Of a stretch of DNA of 64,000 nucleotides, positions 1 to 12,200 are shown in pieces. Within the stretch, counting starts at the first letter, position 1; each line of letters starts with the position of its first letter. The DNA is taken from NCBI GenBank assembly GCA_036417435.1, contig CM070899.1:4159001-4223000 (forward strand), read 5' to 3'. The notes beneath the pieces were generated by a model, which had not been told where the DNA came from, made no database searches, and was given only the letters and a program-made list of their open reading frames with translations. The DNA is from Inia geoffrensis (taxonomy: Eukaryota > Chordata > Mammalia > Artiodactyla > Iniidae). The position numbers and the translations under genes were made by a program.

Positions 1-840
1 ATCTCGGTCTTTCAGTGAGTCTATGTCCTGGACTGTGAACTTTGTAAGTGTTTCTCAGGGTTTTTGTTTTTGTTTTTTCCTACTCCCTTAGGTGGGAGAG
101 AATGGCTGGAATGGGCTGGTGTTGGGTGTTTTCATTCTCCCACATGAAATGAGCTGATTGGAGTCAGGTATTTCCCCTCCCCTAGGTCAGTTAGGCTCTG
201 GTAACACCTCAGCAGGCTACACTCTGGTTAACTAATTTCTCAGGGGCGGGCCTTTTTAGGAGGAACAGAATGCTCTGGCATATTTCAAAATGGTTCCCTT
301 TCCCCTCTCCCTTCAGGAAGCAAGAGGGATTTTTCTCTGATATTTACAAGGAAACCTGGTTGAGCTCCTTTTGGAGGTAAATCTCACAATTGCGGAGTCC
401 CCCTGGAGTTTTTAAATCTTGGAGTTGTCCACATGGAGCCTCCAGCAATTTGTCAATTACGGCTCTGGGTTTTCTATCCCAGCCTTAGTTCCCAGGGTGG
501 TTCCTAATTGTGAGTCTGTCTCTGAGAAGCTGTGATTACCTGCATTTGCTATCTGTCTCCAGTATTGGGGCCAGTGGTTTGCCCTGTGTCCTCACCTCAT
601 TGCAGATCTAAAAAGAGCTGTTACCTCCTTACATTCTGAACCAGAAACGGTGAGTCAATTATCTTTTAAAGAAATATTAAAATGAGAGAACAAATACCTT
701 TTATGTTTATTCACATTTTTACCATTTTATTGCTGTTCACTCCTTTGTGTAGATCTGAGTTTCTGACTTGTATCATTTTCTTTCAGCTTAAAGAACTTCC
801 TTTATTATTGATATTTCTTATAATTTAGACTCGCTGGCGG
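1..840 (-). mobile_element. Probable old L1 3'UTR remnant (minus strand)
   Basis: This AT- and T-rich segment has no convincing reading frame. It runs directly into clearer minus-strand L1M sequence at about 840, so it is probably the long, diverged 3'UTR of the same element. The assignment rests on adjacency and composition, not on a motif I can match securely. Unique intergenic DNA is the alternative. Confidence 0.3.
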
Positions 841-1960
841 TGAATTTTCTGATTTTGTTTATTTGAAAATGTTTCTGTTTCACCACAGTTTTTGAAGGAT
901 ATTTTCACTGATGTAGAATTCTATGGATATCTTTTTATTACATTATTCTGAAGAAAATTTCCATTGTCTTCTGGCTTGCACTATTTCTGATACAAAATTA
1001 GCAACAGGAATTTTATATTGGTTCCCCTGTATGTTTTCTTCCTCCCTCCGTCCCTCCTTCTCTTCCTTCCTTCCTTCCTCTCTTTCTCTTTCTTCCCTTT
1101 TCTGGATCCTTTTAAGGTTTCCCCTCTGTTACTGGATTTTAGCTGTTTGATCATGATGTGTCTTATGTGATTTGCATGTGTATGCGTATCCTTGTGGTTT
1201 GTTGAGTTTCTTAGATTTGTGGGTTAATGGTTTACATATAATTCAGAAAAATGTTGCCCAATTTTTCTGCATATTTTTTCTGTCTCCACGCATCTCTTCT
1301 GTTTCTGGGTCTCCGAATACACATATGTCAGATTTTTATACTTTCTCACAGGTCACTGAAGCTCCTTCATTTGTTTTTTTCTTCTCTGTGTTTCACTTTG
1401 CTTTAGTTTTTTGAGCTTATGTTCTTTCAAGTTCACTGATCCCTTTTTCAGTATCAAATTTGCTGCTAATTCTTTATACTTCCTATATCTTTCCTCATCA
1501 TGTTCATGTTTCCCTTTAAATCCTTTAGCATATTTATAATTGCTATTTTGTAAAGTGATTATCTGCTAACCCTAGTATCTCTATCATTTCTGGGCCTGTT
1601 CCACTTGATTGATTTCTCTCCTGGTTATGGGTCACCTTTTCCTCATTGTTAATATGTTGACTGAGTTTTGATTGGATGCTGAACCTGTGCATGCTACATT
1701 ATTGTGTCTAGATTTTGTTGTTTTCCAAAAAGTGGTGAAGTTTATTTTAGCAGGCAGCTAAGTTGCTTGAGCATCCATTTGTTTTTGTTTTTTTTAAGGT
1801 TTGTTTTTAAGTATTATGAAGGTGTATTTAAAGAAGGCTTTTCTAGAGCTAATTTAGCCTTACTACTTTGCCATGGCCATTCTGAGGTCTTGTGGATGTC
1901 CTAGGTGTTCTTTGAGGTCTCTCCACTCTGACTAGTTTGAATGAAAATTTATCTCAATCC
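840..1960 (-). mobile_element. Old L1 (L1M/L1ME-type) fragment, minus strand
   Basis: The phrase order matches the antisense 3' region of ancient mammalian L1s: a 'cattgtcttctggcttgca' block near 962, 'ttgatcatgatgtgtctta' near 1147, 'tttgttgagtttcttagat' near 1198, then the 'ttctttcaagttcactgat' block near 1421. It is heavily diverged and coding-dead. A short CTTC-rich low-complexity tract lies at about 1040-1100. The family assignment is from remembered L1 structure. The exact subfamily is uncertain. Confidence 0.6.
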
Positions 1961-2704
1961 TGAATGAGCTCTGGGAATTGTTTAACTTCCTTAGTTGTTT
2001 GTTAACTGGCCTCAAGAAGTTTCACACTACACATGTGTATCTTACTATTCAATCGGTGTCTAAAGAGAGCCCCTATCCAGATACTGGAACCATCCTTCTC
2101 TGCGTAGCTACCTTCTCTCTGGTGCTCTGGCCCACGGGTACCTGCTGCCTCAGCTTCCCTAAATTCCAAATTCTGTTTCCTTACCTCTGTGACACCTTCA
2201 TACTGCACTTGGGTCCTCCTCCTAGGGATATGGTCTAGAGTTCCTCTAGACAGAAAGTCAAAACAATCAGGCTTATCTCATGTCTTTCCCTGCTCTCGGA
2301 GATTACCATCTTTGCTGTTCGTTTTCCTATATCTGAAAACAGTTGTTTCATACGTTTTATCCACTTTCCTGGTTATTTATGACAGGAAAGCAAGCTCAGT
2401 AGCAGTCATTCCATCAGAGCCAGAAGCAAAATTCTACAGTATGCATTTCAAAAGGTAAAGAGCATTAAATTGGTTTTACTGTGAGTATTTGAGAGGGAGA
2501 TAAATTTAGATGATGCATCCCAAATGTAACTGAAACTTGACAAGATGTTGAAAAAACATTTTGCTTCTAACAAAACATAGACCGTGGCCCCAGGGAAGCA
2601 GAAACTTGGCATGCTTAGGGTAGCTGATGAGGGAGAGGCGGAGAGAGGAGCTAGTTCAAATAAATTGTTAATATCCAAAATATATATCAATAAAAAGACA
2701 AAAT
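1961..2704. other. Unassigned AT-rich sequence
   Basis: I recognise no gene, RNA or clear transposon here. The short open frames have no domain-like features. It may be a continuation of the flanking L1 3'UTR, but the match is too weak to claim. Confidence 0.3.
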
Positions 2705-2900
2705 AATCCAGCAGGAGTCAGTGAGCATTTTCTTTAAAGAACCAGATAGTAAATATTTTAGGCTTCACAGGACACATATAACCTCTGTCACTCCTTTTTC
2801 TTTTATGACTCTTTTAAAATGTGAAAACCATTCTTAGCTCACAGGCGGTATAAAAAGCCCATGGGCTGGGTCTACAGCCTGTGGTTTGACAATCCTTGCA
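2705..2900 (+). mobile_element. hAT-Charlie-type non-autonomous DNA transposon fragment
   Basis: The core 'agatagtaaatattttaggc' near 2744 is the hallmark of an abundant mammalian hAT MITE (MER3/MER5/MER20-like group; exact name not secured). The far end, near 2877-2895, has 'cagcctgtggtttgacaatcc', the usual terminal block in diverged form. It is non-coding and old. A related copy in the opposite orientation lies at about 57395-57601. Confidence 0.55.
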
Positions 2901-2934
2901 ATAAAATAATAGAATAAACAATTCACACAAAAAA

Positions 2935-3530
2935 ATGAAAATTATTAATGCACGTATGCTTAGCCTTCCTAATAATCAGATAAATGTGATTTAAAACAAA
3001 CAAGAGAACATTTCACACTAATCAGATGGGTAAAATTTTAGAAGACAGACAATATCAAGAGTTAGTGAAGATAAGGGGAAATAGGAATTCTCTCACCCTG
3101 CAGGTAGGAGTGTAAATTAATTCAACCACCTTGGAAAGCAATTTGTCAATATCCAAAGCAAAATTGGAATTGGAAATGCATGTTCGCAAAGACTCAGCAA
3201 TTGCACTGCTAGATCTATTACCTAGAGAGACTCGTGCATAATTGCAGCATTGCTTGTAATAGGAAAATAAATTGGAAACAACCTAAGTACACACACACAC
3301 ACACACACACACATGCACACTCCTTCTCTCATAGCAACGTGATTACATCTCAAAACATAATGTTGAGTGAAAAAGCAAGCTTCCTGTGTAATATCGTTTA
3401 TGAAAATGTTTAAAAACACAGTGCAAACAACACAATGAAATATTCATGAATATCTTTCTCTGTAGGTGTAAACGTGGAAATGGTGAAATGAAAAAACACA
3501 CACTAAATTCAGAAGGGCGAAATTCAGGTT
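2935..3530 (+). mobile_element. Old L1 ORF2 3'-end fragment
   Basis: This follows the order of the L1 ORF2 C-terminal region in sense orientation: a block matching 'ataatcagataaatgtgatt', then the region encoding the cysteine-rich domain, then a block matching 'gcagcattgcttgtaatagg'. It is diverged and full of stops. An (AC)n microsatellite (about 3289-3314) has expanded inside it. Confidence 0.6.
3289..3314 (+). repeat. (AC)n microsatellite
   Basis: About 13 uninterrupted AC units lie inside the old L1 fragment. It may be polymorphic in length. Confidence 0.9.
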
Positions 3531-3989
3531 ACCTACGGGGAGAGGATGCCCCGGGACGGGGGCCAGGAGGCAGCATTCACTAATATTCCATTTCTTTTAG
3601 AGAAACGTCAAGCAACTGTGAGAAAATATTAACACTCCTCAGTTCTACGTGGTGGCCACCCAAATGTTTTTCATGTCATTCTCTTCACTCTTGTATATCT
3701 TCTTAATTTCCTATGAAAGAAAGGAATGGACAAACCCGTGTTGGCCATATCAAAAGTGCCATGAAAGTCAAAAGACCATTGAGACTAGGGTTAGGGTTAG
3801 AGTTGGCAACTTGCCTTGACTGCTTTCATGGCCCCTGGCTCCCTGCTTAGTTGGGGTAGGCTGCTTCCCCTCTTCGTGTCTCAGTTTCTGCAGCTGGAAA
3901 GAGGGGTGAACAAAGTTTCAAAAGGTAGGTTGCTACTGAGTCCTGACCAGCATTTGTTCAATGCAAGAGACCAGAATAATCACAAAACT
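3531..3989. other. Unique sequence with a probable MIR fragment
   Basis: Positions 3831-3905 resemble the antisense MIR SINE core (a 'ctcagtttctgcagctgga' stretch followed by a purine-rich run), a common ancient mammalian SINE. The remainder is unassigned and has no gene signature. A two-unit TTAGGG-like run near 3788 is too short to mean anything. Confidence 0.4.
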
Positions 3990-4206
3990 TAAGAGTCCAT
4001 CACATTCCAGGGCTGTGGGGAGGGCAGAATGCAGAGTTACTGTTTTGTGGGTGCAGAGCTTCTGTTTGGGATGATGAGAACCTTCTGGGGATGGATGGTG
4101 GTGATGTTGGTACAACAACGTGGATGTCCTTAGTGCCATTGAATTGTATGCTGAAAAATGGTTAAGACGTTAAATATGTTGTGTTTATTTCAGCACAATT
4201 TTAAAG
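3990..4206 (+). mobile_element. Old L1 3' terminus
   Basis: The sequence follows the classic end of an ancient L1: 'ggatggatggtggtgatgtt' near 4089, then the 'attgaattgtatgctgaaaa' block and 'aaaatggttaagacgttaaa', ending near 4206 in an A-rich remnant. It is 3'UTR only, with no coding content. Confidence 0.7.
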
Positions 4207-5000
4207 AGTGCAGCACATAAATCAAAAGCAAACACTGCTTTATGAACTTTGGTTTTTCATGAATTTAAACAGCTCCAAAGTCAACCCCTCCAAGGTGGAA
4301 GGTACCACTTTTGGAGACTCTCTGGTACTGAGGGCCGGGGAAGGTGAACACAGAACGTCAAATCTTTCCCCTGCTTCTCTGTCTCGCTTCACCGCTGTTT
4401 TCCTGGATGCACCTGCTGCCACGTCCAGCTCCCAGTAGCATCTCCTGCAGACTCCTGGCTCCGGGGCTGACACCACTGTCGAGCCCACTTACCTAGTTGG
4501 GATTTTAATGTCCTTTCTCTTGAGGAAGAGCTGCATTCTGTTGAGAGCATTGCTTGTCACTGTTAATGCTCATCATCATGATTATGGCCATTAGTCTGCC
4601 AAGCTCTAAGTCGAGAGAAAGAGGAGGGGGAAGTGGTGAGAGGAAGGGGAGAGAAGTGGTGGTGCATTATGAGATTTAAGTGACACAGGCTGTGGGGCTG
4701 ACAGGGGTGAGGGCTTGCCGGGGGGGGGGGGGAGGGGGGGAAGCAGAGATGCATTAATACAAATTAGCAGAAGCCTCGCTGGGGAGGAACAGCAGAGGGC
4801 TCGCATGAGAACGCCCACCCGGGGCCACTCCGTCTCCACGCGCCACTTTGTCAGGGCCCATCAGATAGAAAAATCAGCCTGGGGCTTTTAATATGTGGTT
4901 TGGAGAATTAGTTTCAACTAGCAGAGAGACATTTTAAATCTCGAGAAATATTCAGCCTTCATGGACTCCATTTAGCATTTTAAATCCACTCTCAGTATTA
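4207..5000. other. Unique sequence with a G-run and an AT-rich conserved-looking stretch
   Basis: No repeat or gene is recognised. A nearly pure G tract of about 26 bases lies at 4719-4740 and flanking positions. The stretch at 4860-5000 is AT-rich, low in CpG and free of recognisable repeats, with TAAT- and ATTA-like homeodomain core sites. That composition is typical of, but does not prove, conserved non-coding DNA. Confidence 0.35.
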
Positions 5001-5170
5001 ATAGGATCATAGAATGTAAAACTGAAAAGACCTTGGAAATTACCCTGGGCAGCCCTTCATTTCACAGGGAGAGGCAGCAGGGACAGAGAGATTTATTCCA
5101 CGTGGCAAAGCTGTGGAGAGCCAGAGCGGGACTTAGAAGTCAGCCCCCGATTCCTGAGACTGGCCTTTCC
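5001..5170 (+). mobile_element. Ancient MIR-like SINE fragment
   Basis: The order 'aggatcatagaatgtaaaac', a 'cttcatttcacagggagagg' core and then a 'gtggcaaagctgtggagag' block follows the core of ancient mammalian MIR-like elements. It is diverged and non-coding, and the exact subfamily is not resolved. Confidence 0.5.
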
Positions 5171-5557
5171 ACTGATACCATCCAGCCTCCTTCCTCCTTT
5201 GGGGTGGGGGGCTTATCCAGGATATTTCCACCTGTGTGCATGGTGTGTGTGTGTGTGTGTGTGTGCATGTTTGCCAGTGGTATGGGCAGGAAATAATGGG
5301 GAAATGACAGATCTGGACACCCTCACCCTATGAATCTACCCCTAACTCCAGAGACTTCCAGTGACCTAATAAATCCATCCACACCTGGGCAGTGCTGAGC
5401 TCCCCGCCAGGCACAAAGTTTCCTGAAAGCTGTGGTTCACACTCCAGCAGACCCAGGGTGCACATTGTTGTCCCACCTCTCCATGCAGGGAGGAAACTGG
5501 CTCTATACGTCTGTTCCTGGAGCTGCAAGTTGATGACAACACAACCTGCCTCACAGG
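5171..5557. other. Unique sequence with a (GT)n microsatellite
   Basis: The only structured element is a GT-dinucleotide run of about 24 bases at 5242-5265. No coding exon or RNA gene is seen. Overlapping short open frames on both strands carry no recognisable domain. Confidence 0.5.
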
Positions 5558-6053
5558 GCTTTTTTTTTTCTTCTTTTTTTTTTTTACTAATTTGGTGTGT
5601 TAGTTTCTGCTTTACAACAAAGTGAATCAGTTATACATATACACATGTCCCCATATCTCTTGCATCTCCCTCACTCCCACCCTCCCTATCCCACCCCTCT
5701 AGGTGGTCACAAAGCACCGAGCTGATCTCCCTGTGCTATGCGGCTGCTTCCCACTAGCTATCTGTTTTACGTTTGGTAGTGTATGTATGTCCATGCCTCT
5801 CTCTCGCCCTGTCACAGCTCACCCTTCCCCCTCCCCATATCCTCAAGTCCATTCTCTAGTAGGTGTGCGTCTTTATTCCCATCTTACCCCTAGGTTCTTC
5901 ATGACCTTTTTTTTTTTTTTTTTAGATTCCATATATATGTGTTAGCGTACGGTATTTGCTTTTCTCTTTCTGACCTACTTCACTCTGTATGACAGACTCT
6001 AGGTCCATCCACCTCACTACAAAACTCAATTTCGTTTCTTTTTATGGCTGAGT
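5558..6053 (-). mobile_element. Young L1, 5'-truncated 3' end (cetartiodactyl type)
   Basis: The order starts with a poly-T run (about 5561-5585). Next is the antisense 3'UTR block shared with copies at 24890, 30600, 53500 and 62220 ('ctaggtggtcacaaagcacc' near 5699, 'gcggctgcttcccactagct' near 5740). Last comes a short antisense ORF2 terminus ending near 6053 in 'tatggctgagtaatta'. It is a dead-on-arrival insertion. The internal T-run at 5909-5925 is the antisense of the A-rich tract that follows ORF2 in this family. Confidence 0.9.
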
Positions 6054-6713
6054 AATTAGCTGGGAAATTAGGTGCAAGGGTCAGATGCACAGTAGGTCCT
6101 TAGAAATTAACTATCGCTTTTTATCTCCTTAGGCGAACTCTCAGAAGACAGCCTCCTGACAAAATGTGGTCTCAGCTCCATCAGATCCCATTTTGTGGCA
6201 TCTGGAAACCACACTCAAGTAGAAAAACAGACACACCTTTTTCATCATCACTTACATCACTGACCCCTTTTGCTAATGGGCTTCGTTTTTTCTTTTCTTT
6301 TTCTGTTTACCTAGAGGCAGCAGTGCTTGTCTTTAATCAGTGTAAGGTAATTGAGTACCCTCACGTCCATCGGCCAGGAGAAATGAGCCATTCATTTCCT
6401 GGCGGTTCCCCAAAAACGCTTTTATTTTTTATACTACAAACATATTGGGGCTTCTGGTCTAGAAAAAAGAATACAACTCTGCTAAGTCCCCTGTTTACCA
6501 AAAGGGGCTTGGTAAAAATAAACTGTGGCAGGCCCAAGTTAACTTTCCTCTGTGACACAACTGATGAACTTAGGCGTAATTGGGAGAGCAAAGTGCGAAC
6601 ATGTTTACAACCAACATTTCGGTCAGGGAATCTGTTTCACGGTATATTGATGGAATTTGGTTGTGCAGTTTTCAGCCTGGGAATCATGCAGGTAAATAAA
6701 AAGCAATATTTGT
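6054..6713. other. Unique sequence, no gene recognised
   Basis: A 198-codon open frame starts at 6164 but runs out into the 5'UTR of the adjacent L1. It has no domain, signal or repeat pattern I recognise, so it is probably chance. The last ten bases (about 6704-6713) partly match the right flank of the L1 at 13552-13563 and may be a target duplication. Confidence 0.4.
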
Positions 6714-7891
6714 GCGGGGGAGGGGGGCAAGATCAAGATGGTGGAGTGGGAGGGCCCTGAGCTCACCTCCTCTCATGAGCCCATCAAAGCTACAACTACA
6801 TACAGAGCAACCTTGCTGAGAACCACCTGAAGACTAGCAGTGCGGCTCTTCTACGACCAAAGCTGTGAAGAAAGACCCGTACGGAGTCGGGGAGGAGGGG
6901 AAGAGAAGCGATCTAGTCAAGACCCACGCCCCTAACAGGCGACCCAAAAGAAGACAGAAAAATCACAGGCTCACAGATCCTCCCTGGGGGTGGAATGGTT
7001 TGAGCCACATATTAGGCACCCAGCCCTGGAGTCTGGCACCAGAAAGATGAGCCCTCTTAGCTGGTTTGGAAACCAGTGGAGCTTTCTGGAGGGCTGTAAG
7101 AAACTGAGGCTCCACTCTTGAAGAATCCATGCACAGACTTGCTTGCTCCCAATCACAGCTTGGAAGCAGCATACTGAAAGCTTCCCGATGCTCTGGCTGC
7201 CCTGCCAGGATGGCCCCAGGGCACCCCCTGCTCCAGCGCTGCTCCCTGCTAAGGAGGAGCTGCCAGTATCAATGAGCGTGTGTGCACTTAGAGGGAATGG
7301 AGCCAGCTTGGCCCCAGCCCTGCCTCTGGCCCGAGCAGAGACCACCATTGCCTGTGGGGAGGTGCATGTATGCACTGGGAAGACGAAGAACCAGTTCAGC
7401 AGTGCTGCTCCAACCCCTCTGGCCCCGATCCAGCCACTAGCCAAGGCTTGCACGCCAGGGAAAAAGTGGATCCAGCTCAGGAGTGCAACCCAAGCCCTTG
7501 GGCTCTGGCCACATCCCCAACCAAGGCAGAGGCTGCTGTCACACGCGGGAGAAGCCAACTCCTTCAGGGCCCCGGTTCCAGCCTCTTGGGCCCCCACCCC
7601 TCCCCTGATAGGTCTTCGGCTGCCATTGAACATAGAAGAAGGCCTGGTTTGCACCTGGCTCTGGCTCTAGTCCCTCCAAATCCAGCCCTACCTCCCACCA
7701 AGGTAGTGGCTGACAGCACACCTCAGGGGAAGACAGTGCCCGTGCTCACTTCAGATCCAGTTCTCCCATCAAAGCCACTGGGCGCATGCAAACTGCATAG
7801 GGATACTTCCACGCAAGGACACCCTTTCAAGATCAGTATAAGTAGCTTTTACACCTAATTTCATGGAGACGAACATAGAAAATTAAATAAA

Positions 7892-8990
7892 ATGAGAAAA
7901 CAGAAGAATATGTTTCAAATGAAAGAACAAGATAAAAGTCCTGAAATAAAACCCAGTTTACCTGTTAAAGAGGTCAAAGTAGTAGTAATAAGCATGATAA
8001 CCGAACTTGGAAAAACAGTAGACAAAACAGTGAGAACTTCAACAAAGAAATAGGAAATATTAAAAAAGTATCAGTCAAAGATGAAGGATACAGCAATGGA
8101 AATGAAAAATACACTAGAAGGAGTTAATAGCAGATTGGGTGACACAGAAGAACACATACACCATCTGGAAGATAGAATAGTGGAAATCATCCAATCAGAA
8201 AAACAAAAAGAAAAAATAAATAAAGATGAGGCTAGTTTAAGGGACCTCTGGAACAACATCAAGTATATTAGTATTCACATTATAGCAGTCCCAGAAGAGA
8301 AGAGAGACAGAAACAGGTAGAAAATGTATTTGATGAAATGATGGCTGAAAAATTCCCTAACCTGAAGAAGGATACAGATATCCAGGCATAAGAAGCACAG
8401 AGAGTTTCAAAGGAGATGAAGTCAAAGAGACCCACACCAAGACATATCATAAGTAAAATGACAAAAGTTAAAGAGAGAATTTTAAAGGTACCAAGAGAAA
8501 AACAAAGAGTCACGTAGAAGGGAACCCCAATCAGGGTATCAGCTGATTTTTCAGTAGAAAATTTGCAGGCCAGAAGGGAGTGACATGATATATTTTAAAA
8601 GTGCTGCAAGGAAAAAAACCTACAGCCTAGGATACTCTACCCGGCAAAGTTATCATTTGGAGTTGAAGGAGAGATAAAGAGTTTCCCAGACAAGCAAAAA
8701 CTAAAAGAGAGTTCAGCAATACTAAACCAACTTAAAAGGAGTGTAAAAGGGTCTTCTTTAAGTGAAAAAGAAAAGGCTATGACAAGAAATAAGAAAATAT
8801 AAGAAGGGAAAAAAATCCCACTGGTAGGAGTAAATACATAGCGAAAGCAGCGGATCAACCTCTGAAATAAGCCAAAATTGTAAAAACCAACGATAGCTAC
8901 AATAAGCAGTTGGGAGATAGGCATGAAGCTGTAAAATATGACATCCAAAACACTAAACATAGAGGGGAGAGTAAAAAATGTACATCTTTT
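7892..8990 (+). pseudogene. L1 ORF1 remnant (RNA-binding protein)
   Basis: An ATG at 7892 opens a lysine- and glutamate-rich frame that meets a TAG at 8051. The same frame continues to another stop at 8318 and encodes a heptad-rich segment with 'RLGDTEEHIHHLEDRIVEI'. This matches the coiled-coil of L1 ORF1p, followed by the 'LWNNIKYISIHIIAVPEEK' start of its RRM domain. In active elements ORF1p trimerises and coats L1 RNA. Here in-frame stops and later frameshifts abolish it. The 3' limit is approximate. Confidence 0.75.
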
Positions 8991-9218
8991 AGAACTTAAA
9001 TGACTATCAGTTTAGGACAAGTGTATATAGTTGTAAGTCAACATATATGAACTCTATGGTAACCACAAATCAAAATCTACTACAGATACACAAATTCTTG
9101 AGAGAAAGGAATACAAATATAACACTAAAGAAAATCATGAAACCACAAGGAAAGAGACCAAAAGAAGAAGAAAAGAACAGAGAAGAACTACAAAAACAAG
9201 CAGAAAACAAGTAACAAA

Positions 9219-12200
9219 ATGACAATAAGTACATACCTATCAATGATCACTTTCAATGTCAACAGACTAAATGCTCCAATCAAAAGACATAGGGTGGCTG
9301 ATGGGATAAAAAAACAAGATCCATCTACATGCTACCTACAAGAGACTCACTCCAGAGCTAAACACACACACAGACTGAAAGTGAAAAAAGAAAAAAGATA
9401 TTCCATGCAAATAGAAATGAAAAGAAAGCTGGGTAGCAATACTCATATCAAACAAAGTGGACTTTAAAACAAAGTCTGTAGTAAAGGGCAAATAAGGGCA
9501 TTATCAAGGGGTTAGCATAAGAAGAAGATATAACATTCATAAACAAATACTCATAGGAGCACCTAAATATATAAAGAAAATATTAACAGACATAAAGTAA
9601 GAAATTGACAGTAATACAATAGTAGTAGGGGATGTTAATACCCCACTTACATCAATGGATAGATCATCCAGATAGAAAATCAGTAAGGAAACAGTGGCCA
9701 TAAATAACACATTAGACCACTTGGACTTAATAGATATCCACAGGATTTTCCATCCAACAACTGCAGAATACACATTCTTTTTAGTGCACATAGAATATTC
9801 TCTAGGGATAGATCACATGCTAAGCCACAAAGCAAGTCTCAACAAATTTAAGAAGATAGAATTGATATCGAGCATCTTTTCTGAACACAATGATATGAAA
9901 CTAAAAATCAATTCCAGGAAGAAAAATGGAAAAAACACAAACACGTGGAGACTAAACAACATGTTATTGAAAAAAAACCAATAGGTCACTGAAGAAATCA
10001 AAGAGGAAATCAGAAAATACCTTGAGACAAAGGAAATAAAAACACAACTTTCCAAAATCTATGGGATGCAGCAAAAGCAGCTCTAAGAAGGAAGTTTTTA
10101 GTGGTAAAGGCTTTACCTCAGGAAACAAGAAAAGGGCTTCCCTAGTGGCGCAGTGGTTGGGAGTCCACCTGCCGATGCAGGGGACGCGGGTTTGTGCCCC
10201 GGTCCAGGAAGATCCCACATGCTGCGGAGTGGCTGGGCCCGTGAGCCATGGCCTCTGAGGCTGCACATCCAGAGCCTGTGCTCCGCAACAGGAGAGGCCA
10301 CAACAGTGAGAGGCCCGCGTACCGCAAAAAAAAAAAAAAAAAAAAAAAAAAGAAAGAAAAAAAGAAACAAGAAAAATCTCAAATGAATGACCTAATCTAC
10401 CATCTAAAGGAATTAGAAAAAGAACAAACAAAGCCCAAAGTCAGCAGAAAGGAGGAAGTAATAAAAGTTACAGTGGAAATAGATAAAATAGAGATAAAAA
10501 AATATAAAAGTTCACTGAGACGAAGAGCTGTTTTTGAAAAGATTAAAAAAAAATTTAAGCCTTTAACAGGGCTCATTAAGAAAAAAAGAGAGAGGATCCA
10601 AATAAACAAAATTAGAGTTGAAAGAGGAGATATCACAGTATCAGATATCACTGATATCACAGTAATACAATCATAAGAAAACACTACAAACAGCTATATT
10701 TCAACAAATTGGACAACCTAGAAGAAATGGATAAATTCTTAGAAACCTTCAATCTTCTGAGACTGAATCAAGAAGAAATATATAATCTGAACAGATTGAT
10801 TACTAGTATGGAAATTGAATCAGTAATTTTAAAAACTCCTAACAAACAAAAGTCCAGGACTGCAAGGTTTCCCAGGAGAATGCTACCAAACATATAATGA
10901 AGGGTTAATACCAATCCTTCTCAAACTATTCCAGAAAAATTGAAGAGGAGGGAACACTCCCAAATTCATTTTATGAGGCCTGCATTACCCTGATACCAAA
11001 ACCAAACAAAGACATGACAAAAAAGAGAAAATTACAGGCTAATATCTCTGATGAATATAGATGCAAAAATCCTAAACAAGGTATTAGCAAAGCAAATTCA
11101 ACATACATAAGAAGGATCATACACCATGATCAAGTGGGATTTATCCCAAGGATGCAAGGGTGGACCAATATCCTCAAATCAATCAATGGGATACACCACA
11201 TTAACAAAATGAATGATAAAAGTGACATGATTATGTCAATGGATGCAGAAGGAGTATTGATAAGATTCAATATCCATTCATGATTTAAAAACCTCTCAAC
11301 AAAGCTGCTATGGAGGGAACATATCTCAACATGATAAAGACCATTTATGACAAACCCACAACTAACATCATACTCAATGGTGAAAAGCTGAAAGCTTTTA
11401 CTCTAATATCAGGAGCAAGACAAAAATGGCCACTTCTATTTAACATGGTATTAAAGATCCTGGCCACAGAAGTCAGGCAAGAAAAAGAAATAGAAGGCAT
11501 ACAAATTGGAAGGAAAGTAGTAAAACTGCTACTATTTGCAAATGACATGATGCATGATATATAGAAAACCCCAAAGTCACCACAAAAGAAACTATTAGAA
11601 CTAATAATTGAAATTAGTAAAGTTTTAGGATACAAGATTAATATACAGAAATCTGTTGCTTTTCTATACACTGATAATGAACTATCAAAAAGAGAAAGTA
11701 AGAAAATAATCCCATTTATAATCACATCAAGAAGAACAAAATACCTAGGAATAAATTTAACCAAGGAGATGAAAAACCTTTAAAAACTGTAAGGCACTGA
11801 TGAAGGAAAATGAAGATGATACAAATAAATGGAAAGATACCCATGTTTATGGATTGGAAGAATTAATATTATTAAAACGTCCATACTACCCAAAGCAATC
11901 TATAGATTTAATGCAATCCCTATCAGAATACCTGTGACAGTTTTGGAAAACTAGAACAAATAACCCTTGAATTTGCATGGAAACATGAAAGACTCCAAAC
12001 AGCCAAAGCAATCTTGTGAAAAAAGAACTAAGCCAGAGGTATCATGGTTCCTGACCTCAGACTATACTACAAAGCTACAGTAATGAAAACAGTATGGTAC
12101 TGCACAGAAAGAGACACATAAGTCAATGCAACAAATTGAGAGCTCCCAAATAAACCCATGCACATATGGTCAATTAATATATGATGTTGGAGGCAAGCAT

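Noticed and set aside
3785..3806. Telomere-like TTAGGG repeat
   Set aside because: Only about two units; too short to be an interstitial telomeric site.
6164..6760. 198-codon open frame
   Set aside because: It runs from unique DNA into the L1 5'UTR and shows no domain pattern.
6971..7654. 227-codon minus-strand open frame
   Set aside because: It lies wholly within the GC-rich L1 5'UTR, antisense; a chance frame.
10134..10363. tRNA gene (A-box/B-box-like blocks)
   Set aside because: The blocks belong to the tRNA-derived head of a SINE; no full cloverleaf. The same applies to the other CHR copies.
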